Source: an uncultured Caryophanales bacterium (lineage in GTDB: Bacteria; Bacillota_I; Bacilli_A; RFN20; CAG-826). Taken from it: a stretch of 5,200 nt of DNA. Below, in pieces: positions 1 through 5,200 of the stretch. Both the position numbers and the translations under genes were made by a program. Below the pieces are notes generated by a model. That model did not search any database and was not told where the DNA came from. It worked only from the letters and a program-made list of their open reading frames with translations. The stretch's first letter is position 1; each line of letters starts with the position of its first letter. The stretch covers positions 1 through 5,200 of the forward strand of contig CAMYXQ010000066.1 in the NCBI GenBank assembly GCA_947303105.1, read 5' to 3'.

Positions 1-2
1 TA

Positions 3-20
3 CCCCTGCTCGTCGCTTGC
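3..20 (+). other. Lipoprotein signal peptide end with lipobox (LVAC)
   Basis: The first complete codons of the window read P-L-L-V-A-C, followed by G. This matches the signal peptidase II lipobox (L at -3, V at -2, A at -1, Cys at +1), with the Cys codon TGC at 18-20. Only the end of the hydrophobic segment is visible; the charged N-terminus lies outside the window. The Ser-rich low-complexity stretch directly after it is the usual tether of Gram-positive lipoproteins and supports the call. Confidence 0.82.
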
Positions 21-2420
21 GGGACGGTGGATTCTTCTTCCGTTGCCCCCTCCTCATCGGAGCCTGCTATCTCTTCGGACACTTCCCTTCCCGAGAGCAG
101 CGTCTCCTCTTCCGAGCCGGAACCCATCATCTACAATCCTGACGTGGATGTTTCGTACCGCGAAGGACGCGATTTCAGCGGCGTGAAGCCCCCGAAGAAT
201 GAATTTTCCATGCAGGACATTCCTGAGTTGGTCGAAGGCTGTCGGGTCGCCCGCAATTCCATGGACACCCACATGCTCATCGGCCCCACCTCCCGTTTGA
301 ATCTCTTCAAGAACCCTGGAAAAATCTCTCTGTCGGTCATCGATATCCGTGGAATGGCCAATCCGGAGGAAGAGGTCAGCGTCAGTGACGATCGCGTCAT
401 GTTCATGACCAACGCGCCGATCAATCTGACCGTCAGAGGGACGAATCAGAATATCGCCGTTGGCTATGATACGGTGAAAGAGATCGATCGCGGTTTGCTC
501 GCGATTTCCCATGTGACGACGACGAACGGCACAACGCTCAAGATCTCGGACTATTACTACACGGCAGAAGCCTCCGATGGAGCGGCTTTCAATTTCACCC
601 GCGTTGTCAAAGCGGAAACCATCTCGTCTTCCGACAACAACATCGGTTTCGATTTCACCATGAGCGCCGCTCATTCGGGCTCGATGGAATATTTTGTCCC
701 GAACAACGTCTTCAAGTCCTATAGCGGCGGCAAATCGACCTACCAGGAAATGCAGCTCGGCTCCCCGTTCGTCATGATCCGCGATTCCAGCCGCGGCTAT
801 TGCTTATCGCTCAGCCGTTATAAACCGGTCATCACCTACCAAAACAACTCCTATGCGAGTTATTCGACCGATTCCAGCACGCGGGCACTGACCGTCAGCT
901 ATCCCGCCGTCAGCGGCAACCGCAAATTCCTCGAATTCAGCGCAGAAAGCGACCAAATCGTCTATGACATGACGATCCGTTCCTGCTACGAAAAGGATTA
1001 TGACGACGCCAGCGTCCATACCTATAACACCGTCTTCAACCTGACCGATCCGCGCATCGTTGCCACCGACATCGATGAGGTGTATCGCATCATCAACGAA
1101 GACTGGAAAGTGTTCCTCCACGAAGAAGAGCAAGACAAGCTCTTCAACGGCAACCCGACCGGCGAGAAATACATGTCCTACGGTTTGCCTTGGAGAATCT
1201 ATATCGAATCCGGCGAATTCGGCCCCTATACCTATCAGGCCGGCTTCATCGGACAGCAATTGCCGAGCGCCTACAACATGATGTACTACGGTTATATGAA
1301 TGACGACGAAGTCGCCATCCAAAACGCCTTCCACATCAATGACTTCTGGGTCGAAGACGCCGAAATGATGTCTATCGTCGGCGTTCCCCATATTTGGTAC
1401 GACACTTGGTCGGACGGATTCCGCGCCTATCCGTGCTTCCTCCGCATGGCGGTGGACGCGATGGAAGGCTTGCTTGACTCCTACGTCCTCGCCGAATCCA
1501 AAGGCGTCCACAAAGAGAGTTGGGAAGACGCCCTTCTCAGCTTCGGCGACTTCCTCGTGAACTTCCAAAACGAGGATGGCAGCTACTATCGTTGCTATAA
1601 CTATTCCGGTGGCCCGTTCGAAAGTTGGGACGATGGCATCGAAGAACCCCCTGGCAACATTTGCCAGTCGACTTCCAAATCTTGCACCGCGATGCCGATC
1701 CGCTGGCTGATGAAGATGTATCAGATCACCGAAGACGAGACGTATCTCGACGCGGCTGTCGCTGCCGGCGAATACGTTTACGACAACATCTACAGCACCA
1801 AACAATATCGCGGTGGCACCTGCGATAATCCGAACCAAGTCGATAAAGAGGCTGGCGTGTACGCCATGTACGCGTTCGATGTCCTTTATACGATGACCGG
1901 CGAAGCCAAGTGGCTCACCGCTTTGCAGCAAGCGGCCGCCTTCACGATGTCGACCGCCCTCATCGTCTCCTATCCGGTCCGCCCGTCTTCTTTGAAGGCG
2001 GCCAAACCGTTGATGGCCGGCTATAGCGATGGCATGAGCTTCATCGGCTGCAATGCCAGCAGCGGCGTCGATAACTACATCGCCTTCATTTACTACGAAT
2101 TGTTCCGAATTTACATCCATACCGGCGATCCGACTTACCTCCGCCAGGCCGAATTCGTTCAGCAGAACACGAAGTCGATCATGGACTGGGATGGCGAACT
2201 CGGATATCCGTATAAATCCTTGGTCGCCGAGGCGTCCAGCATCTCCGGTTTCTCGTTCGGCAGCGTCGATAACGGCTGCTGGGTTACCTGGAGCAGCGCC
2301 GCCAACGCCGAACCGATCACCAAGATGCTGCGGAACTTCGGCTGCGCCGACGTTGCCGCCTTCCGCGATACGGGCCTTGATGTCCTTCGCGAAAGATTAG
2401 CCAAAGTAGGGGCTTTCTGA
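3..2420 (+). CDS. Surface lipoprotein with beta-rich N-terminal half and alpha/alpha-toroid (six-hairpin glycosidase-like) C-terminal half; 5' partial
   Basis: I do not recognise a named family; the likely role is an extracellular carbohydrate-active enzyme or glycan-binding protein anchored on the membrane. The frame is open to the left edge and the first codons read PLLVACG, a lipobox, so the GTG at 27 is internal and the true start lies outside the window. Counting the lipidated Cys (codon 18-20) as residue 1, the mature protein is 800 residues: Ser-rich tether (about 6-36), beta-strand-rich region (to about 340), then a helical region (about 350-800). The helical part carries three copies of a turn signature, Y-x-x-T-[GE]-[DE]-x-x-[YW]-L, starting near residues 568, 624 and 699, typical of alpha/alpha toroids. 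Candidate cleft residues are W460, D462, W464, D466, D520 of QNEDGSYYR, and D609/E611 of DKEAG. A beta domain followed by a toroid is common in glycoside hydrolases and polysaccharide lyases. The gene ends in tandem TGA TGA. The open frame is certain; the function is inference. Confidence 0.85.
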   Translation, partial: PLLVACGTVDSSSVAPSSSEPAISSDTSLPESSVSSSEPEPIIYNPDVDVSYREGRDFSGVKPPKNEFSMQDIPELVEGCRVARNSMDTHMLIGPTSRLNLFKNPGKISLSVIDIRGMANPEEEVSVSDDRVMFMTNAPINLTVRGTNQNIAVGYDTVKEIDRGLLAISHVTTTNGTTLKISDYYYTAEASDGAAFNFTRVVKAETISSSDNNIGFDFTMSAAHSGSMEYFVPNNVFKSYSGGKSTYQEMQLGSPFVMIRDSSRGYCLSLSRYKPVITYQNNSYASYSTDSSTRALTVSYPAVSGNRKFLEFSAESDQIVYDMTIRSCYEKDYDDASVHTYNTVFNLTDPRIVATDIDEVYRIINEDWKVFLHEEEQDKLFNGNPTGEKYMSYGLPWRIYIESGEFGPYTYQAGFIGQQLPSAYNMMYYGYMNDDEVAIQNAFHINDFWVEDAEMMSIVGVPHIWYDTWSDGFRAYPCFLRMAVDAMEGLLDSYVLAESKGVHKESWEDALLSFGDFLVNFQNEDGSYYRCYNYSGGPFESWDDGIEEPPGNICQSTSKSCTAMPIRWLMKMYQITEDETYLDAAVAAGEYVYDNIYSTKQYRGGTCDNPNQVDKEAGVYAMYAFDVLYTMTGEAKWLTALQQAAAFTMSTALIVSYPVRPSSLKAAKPLMAGYSDGMSFIGCNASSGVDNYIAFIYYELFRIYIHTGDPTYLRQAEFVQQNTKSIMDWDGELGYPYKSLVAEASSISGFSFGSVDNGCWVTWSSAANAEPITKMLRNFGCADVAAFRDTGLDVLRERLAKVGAF
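33..125 (+). other. Ser/Pro/Glu-rich tether after the lipidated Cys
   Basis: These 31 codons contain 14 serines, in clusters such as SSS, plus repeated EP pairs, and no aromatic residues. It is a low-complexity, probably disordered linker that would hold the folded domains away from the membrane. Serine codons are mixed (TCT, TCC, TCA, TCG, AGC), so selection appears to act on composition and not on an exact DNA repeat. Confidence 0.75.
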
Positions 2421-2452
2421 TGAAACATCATCATTTGAATACCAAAACAAAC

Positions 2453-2459
2453 AGGAGGG
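2453..2459 (+). promoter_or_regulatory. Strong ribosome binding site for gene 2 (AGGAGGG)
   Basis: AGGAGGG is a near-perfect anti-16S Shine-Dalgarno, five bases before the ATG at 2465. It decides the start of the second gene. An in-frame ATG at 2420 overlaps the stop of gene 1 (ATGA) and has only the weaker AGTAGGGG upstream (2405-2412). Using it would add 15 residues (MKHHHLNTKTNRRDH) before the signal peptide. The 44-base gap 2421-2464 shows no promoter-like pair and no stem followed by a T run, so read-through from gene 1 is likely. Confidence 0.85.
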
Positions 2460-2464
2460 ACCAT

Positions 2465-2545
2465 ATGAGACCTAGTTTGATCGGCCTCTTGCTCGCATTG
2501 CCTTTGGCAATCGGCATGGGCGCCGGAGAGATTGGCTCGCCAGCC
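2465..2545 (+). other. Sec signal peptide of gene 2
   Basis: The N-terminus begins M-R, then a hydrophobic core (LIGLLLALPLAIGMG, residues 5-19) and small residues. There is no Cys, so it is not a lipoprotein. Cleavage could follow G19 (G at -3 and -1) or, more typically, A27 (S-P-A, small residues at -3 and -1). The basic stretch RKAHR follows. I place the end at A27; the exact site is uncertain. Confidence 0.72.
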
Positions 2546-5200
2546 TCCCCGCGGAAAGCGCATCGCGCGCTATCCGATACGGAGAGGGATGTCATCGCCA
2601 TATCCTCCAGCAGCGATTACTTCCATCGCGAAAAAACGGAAGAACAAGGGACTTGGCAAATCAACGAAGACTCCATCGGGCTCGACGCGTTCGGCGCGGG
2701 CTATGCGATGGATGGCGCCAATCTCTTGACCAAGAAAGGGGATGCCCTGGGCGCCTTTGAGTTCACCGTGAACATCAAAGTCAACGACATCAAATCCGGT
2801 GTCGAAAACCCGATGATCGGCTTCATCCCCTGGTATTTCGACGACGACAACTACATGTTCGTCCAGTTGAAGTTCTCCAGCGCGTCGCAATTCCAGACGA
2901 CCGCGGATGAACAGAGCGAAGGCTACGGCCTTGAGCAGCTCATCTTCTCTGGCAAGTACAAAGGCGAAGCCAAGTACAAGACCCAGACCGGTCAGGAAGA
3001 GAACACCGTCATCAACGCCGGCGGAAGCGCGCCCTCGAGCGAGCTCCTCAGCGCCAAGCGTTCCTTGAAGAACGCGGACGGCCACACGCTCAAGATCCGT
3101 TTCGAGAATGACTCAGCGACCGCGCTTTCGTATCACACCACGATCACCTACAACGATGTGCAGATCACCAAGACCTATGCTTGGTTCTACACCGCGATGC
3201 CGGAAAACATGGCAGTCGGTTTCATGGCGCAGGACGTCAAGTGCACCTTCTCCGATGCGATCCTCGATGACTTCTACGCCACGAATAACTCCGCGGTTCT
3301 CGCCCGCGACTGGCGCCAGGCCAACGGTTTCACCTATCGCACCCAGAACGGCGTTGATTCCTGGACCTTCGGCGAAGGCGATGCGGTGGACTTTGTCACC
3401 GACGCCGTCAAGAATGGCAGCAAGAAAATCAGCGAATACACCGTGAGCGGTTCCAACATCGCCGGTTACGATACCAACCGCGGCTATACCCTCAATTCGT
3501 TGAAGGAAGATTCTAATGGCTTGCCTCAGAACTATGAGGTCAAAGCTTCGTTCTCCCTCTCCGAGATTCCTGAATACACCGGCAAGACCTTAACCCAAGG
3601 TTATGGCCTCCTCGCTTGGTACATGAACGATATCAACTTTGTTGATGTCATGATCCGCAGGACCGTCAGCGGCCTCAAAGCCTCCCCGACCATCAAGGGC
3701 GAGATCGTCCTCTTTGGCTGGCTCGATGCTTCCAGCTCGAAAATCGGCACAAATGTCTATACTTTGCCGTCGAGTTTCGATTTCACCGCCGCCCACACCC
3801 TGCGCGTTGAAAAGAAATCCACCGGGTTCTATGTCTTCTTAGACGATGGCAGCAGCCCGGTTCTCCAGAAGATCGTCAAAGGCACCGAAGTGAACTACTT
3901 CTATGGCTACGAAGGCTACAACGCCAAGTTCCATGCCACCAAGATCGAAAGCAAAGCGATCTACGAAGCCTATGACGAAATCGCCGTCCTCGACGATGCC
4001 GGCAATGCCTGGCGCGCCGCGGGCGCTTCCAAGAGCGCTTGGACTTTCGCCGATGGTGGCGTTGCCGTCTCCGCGAGAGGCGAATCCCACAAGAGAAGCT
4101 ACATCATCGGCACCAGCGATGTCTCTGATATCAATATGTCCGTCATCCTCGAAGGCACTGCCACCGTTGGTAACGGCTACGCCGAATTGATGCTCGCCCC
4201 CTACATGGTCGACGAGAACAACTATGCCCGTATCGGTTTGGTCTTCGACGGCGGTCATGTCTATGCCCGTATCCGCACCGTGACCTACACCGATGCCGAC
4301 ATGGATGACCTCCGCGATCCGCAGGTCAACCTCAAACAAACCGAGCTCCAAGGCGTTTCTTTGAACGGTTCGTTCGTCCTCAAAGCCGAACTCATCCGCA
4401 CCACCTTGGCTCTCTACCTCAATGGCGAACTCATTTATGGCCGCGTCATCTCCGACATCGATCAGGTCAGCGATGACTATGGTTTATATCTCACCAACAT
4501 CGATCTCACTGCCACTTCGTTCCGCACCGAAGGCTACAAGAAGTACACCGAATACCAAGTCGGCGACTATCGCACCTCGGCGATGAAATACAACGCGTGG
4601 ACGATCGATGAAGAAGGCCGCCTCGCCGGCGATGCCACCTACACCCCGGAAATGCGGAAGGATGAATTCGATGGCGAACGCACCTTCGCGATCAAAGAGA
4701 ACACCATCCGCGATAACTACGAACTCCATTGCGATATCATCGCAACCGCCCAGAGCGAAGCCGAAGACCGCGTCGGCGTCGTCATGTGGTATCTCGACAA
4801 CGAGAACTTCATGATCTTCTATATCGACTCCTGGCGCATGGACAGCACCGTCCCAAGAACGACCATCTACGGCAAACTCGATGGCAAGACCCTCCCGGTT
4901 ACCTTCAACCATGGCGGTTGGTTCCCCGAGGGCGAAAACGAAGTCGAGCCTGGCATCACCCAGACCGAAGCCAGCCAAGTCACCCATTTGCATCACATCT
5001 GCGTGACCAAGCAGGGCAATAACTTCACCTGCTATGTCGATAAGCCGGGACAGGGTTATATCTCCTACACCGTCGCCGCCGGACTTCCTTCCGCCACCGG
5101 CAAGACGGTTTACTCTGGCTTATATACCTACAATGACGCCATCCTCGTCCACACTTACGACGTGACCGAAATCGGCGCCTACAACGCCGCCAATGCGCAC
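2465..5200 (+). CDS. Secreted protein of four tandem concanavalin A-like (LamG/DUF1080-type) beta-sandwich modules; 3' partial
   Basis: I read this frame codon by codon: 912 codons with no stop, continuing past the right edge. The start at 2465 is chosen for the AGGAGGG five bases upstream and the signal peptide that begins right there. After the signal peptide and a short basic/polar linker (about 28-47), four modules follow at about residues 48-273, 277-503, 504-694 and 695-906. Each has an early [TSA]-W-[TQ]-[FI] strand (W64, W300, W526, W712), a central motif [WY]-[YM]-x-[DN]-[DEN]-x-N-[YF] (123-130, 385-392, 580-587, 775-782), and, in modules 1, 2 and 4, an H-[TH]-[LI] strand in the second half. 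This layout resembles concanavalin A-like lectin/glucanase folds such as LamG or DUF1080 domains, which bind or cleave glycans. No catalytic signature such as the GH16 ExDxxE is visible, so binding or adhesion is more likely than hydrolysis. No lipobox is present; a cell-wall anchor, if any, lies beyond the window. It is probably co-transcribed with the upstream lipoprotein gene. Confidence 0.88.
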   Translation, partial: MRPSLIGLLLALPLAIGMGAGEIGSPASPRKAHRALSDTERDVIAISSSSDYFHREKTEEQGTWQINEDSIGLDAFGAGYAMDGANLLTKKGDALGAFEFTVNIKVNDIKSGVENPMIGFIPWYFDDDNYMFVQLKFSSASQFQTTADEQSEGYGLEQLIFSGKYKGEAKYKTQTGQEENTVINAGGSAPSSELLSAKRSLKNADGHTLKIRFENDSATALSYHTTITYNDVQITKTYAWFYTAMPENMAVGFMAQDVKCTFSDAILDDFYATNNSAVLARDWRQANGFTYRTQNGVDSWTFGEGDAVDFVTDAVKNGSKKISEYTVSGSNIAGYDTNRGYTLNSLKEDSNGLPQNYEVKASFSLSEIPEYTGKTLTQGYGLLAWYMNDINFVDVMIRRTVSGLKASPTIKGEIVLFGWLDASSSKIGTNVYTLPSSFDFTAAHTLRVEKKSTGFYVFLDDGSSPVLQKIVKGTEVNYFYGYEGYNAKFHATKIESKAIYEAYDEIAVLDDAGNAWRAAGASKSAWTFADGGVAVSARGESHKRSYIIGTSDVSDINMSVILEGTATVGNGYAELMLAPYMVDENNYARIGLVFDGGHVYARIRTVTYTDADMDDLRDPQVNLKQTELQGVSLNGSFVLKAELIRTTLALYLNGELIYGRVISDIDQVSDDYGLYLTNIDLTATSFRTEGYKKYTEYQVGDYRTSAMKYNAWTIDEEGRLAGDATYTPEMRKDEFDGERTFAIKENTIRDNYELHCDIIATAQSEAEDRVGVVMWYLDNENFMIFYIDSWRMDSTVPRTTIYGKLDGKTLPVTFNHGGWFPEGENEVEPGITQTEASQVTHLHHICVTKQGNNFTCYVDKPGQGYISYTVAAGLPSATGKTVYSGLYTYNDAILVHTYDVTEIGAYNAANAH
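2606..3283 (+). repeat. Protein module 1 of 4 in gene 2 (beta-sandwich)
   Basis: Residues about 48-273. The landmarks are W64 in GTWQI, the central motif WYFDDDNY at 123-130, an HTLKI strand, and a closing segment VGFMAQ leading to SDAILDDF (263-270). It is one of the two longest modules, and carries a polar insertion (about 150-195) rich in Lys, Gln, Gly and Ser. Boundaries are by eye and the similarity to the other modules is at protein level only. Confidence 0.65.
3293..3973 (+). repeat. Protein module 2 of 4 in gene 2 (beta-sandwich)
   Basis: Residues about 277-503. It opens with AVLARDWRQ, an echo of AVLDDAGNAWR at the start of module 3. Landmarks are W300 in DSWTF, the central motif WYMNDINF at 385-392, HTLRV (a close match to HTLKI in module 1), and a closing YGYEGYNAKF segment. 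Spacing from the module 1 Trp is 236 residues. Confidence 0.65.
3974..4546 (+). repeat. Protein module 3 of 4 in gene 2 (beta-sandwich, shortest and most divergent)
   Basis: Residues about 504-694. Landmarks are W526 in SAWTF, the central motif YMVDENNY at 580-587 (Tyr where the others have Trp), FVLKA in place of the HTL strand, then LYLNGELIYG and the closing YGLYLTNIDL. LYLNGELIYG is a typical LamG-like edge strand (x-L-Y-[LV]-[ND]-G-x-x-[IV]). Spacing to the module 4 Trp is 186 residues, so it is shorter than modules 1 and 2. Confidence 0.62.
4547..5200 (+). repeat. Protein module 4 of 4 in gene 2 (beta-sandwich), reaching the window edge
   Basis: Residues about 695-906, plus a few residues to the edge. 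Landmarks are W712 in NAWTI, the central motif WYLDNENF at 775-782, HHICV, NNFTCYVD and the closing SGLYTYNDA. The final strand (VHTYDVTEIGAY) is present, so the module looks essentially complete; NAANAH may start a linker to another module or the C-terminus. Three of the four Cys of this protein fall here (LHCDI, HHICV, FTCYV). Confidence 0.62.

Noticed and set aside
27..29. GTG as the start codon of gene 1
   Set aside because: The frame continues upstream to the window edge and encodes a lipobox directly before this codon, so the GTG codes for an internal Val just after the lipidated Cys.
804..2120. Long minus-strand open frame (438 codons) opposite gene 1, with others at 54-674, 2570-3085, 3839-4351 and 4484-4996
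   Set aside because: These lie antisense to well-supported coding frames. The C-rich third positions of the plus-strand codons suppress stops in the opposite frame, and the translations are low-complexity (Val/Asp/Gly/Ala/Ile-rich) with no recognisable domain or good start context.
2418..2430. Small hairpin TGATG-AAA-CATCA over the stop of gene 1, considered as a terminator
   Set aside because: The stem is only 5 bp, is AT-containing and has no T run after it, so it is too weak for an intrinsic terminator and could occur by chance.
3108..3446. Plus-strand shadow frames inside gene 2 (also 2532-2729, 3903-4190, 4608-4814, 4729-5022)
   Set aside because: They overlap the continuous 912-codon frame, which has a signal peptide and repeated domain motifs. 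Their translations are Pro/Ser/Arg/Ala-rich, as expected for out-of-frame reading of this codon usage.
2465..5200. Gene 2 as a GH16 glucanase or other ConA-like hydrolase
   Set aside because: I see no ExDxxE-type catalytic motif in any module. The repeated D/N-x-N-Y motif is a structural feature of LamG/DUF1080-like folds and does not establish hydrolysis.

Overview
The window holds two large, same-strand genes for exported proteins, both cut by the window edges, separated by 44 bases. Gene 1 (3..2420) lacks its 5' end. Its frame is open to the left edge, where a lipobox (LVAC) is visible, so it encodes a lipoprotein: lipid-anchored Cys, serine-rich tether, beta-rich N-terminal half, then an alpha-helical toroid resembling six-hairpin carbohydrate-active enzymes. 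Gene 2 (2465..5200) has a strong Shine-Dalgarno and a Sec signal peptide, and stays open to the right edge (912 codons without a stop). It consists almost wholly of four diverged tandem beta-sandwich modules resembling concanavalin A-like lectin/glucanase (LamG or DUF1080-type) domains.

Organism: bacterial. A lipobox followed by a Ser/Pro/Glu tether, a consensus AGGAGGG ribosome site and tight gene packing suggest a Gram-positive (Bacillota-type) anaerobe, perhaps a gut Bacilli lineage, but this is inference. GC content is moderate to slightly GC-rich, with strong C preference at codon position 3. TGA acts as a stop and every Trp I read is TGG, so the UGA=Trp code of many Mollicutes is not used. 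Codon style is the same in both genes, and nothing suggests recent transfer.

How they may work together: the short gap without a terminator suggests co-transcription. A surface-tethered candidate glycan-processing enzyme next to a secreted multi-module candidate glycan-binding protein fits a small polysaccharide-handling locus. Substrate and catalysis cannot be read from the sequence. I see no RNA genes, CRISPR, mobile elements, origins or clear promoter. No dramatic new system is evident; the most interesting items are the uncharacterised tandem-module protein and the toroid lipoprotein beside it.
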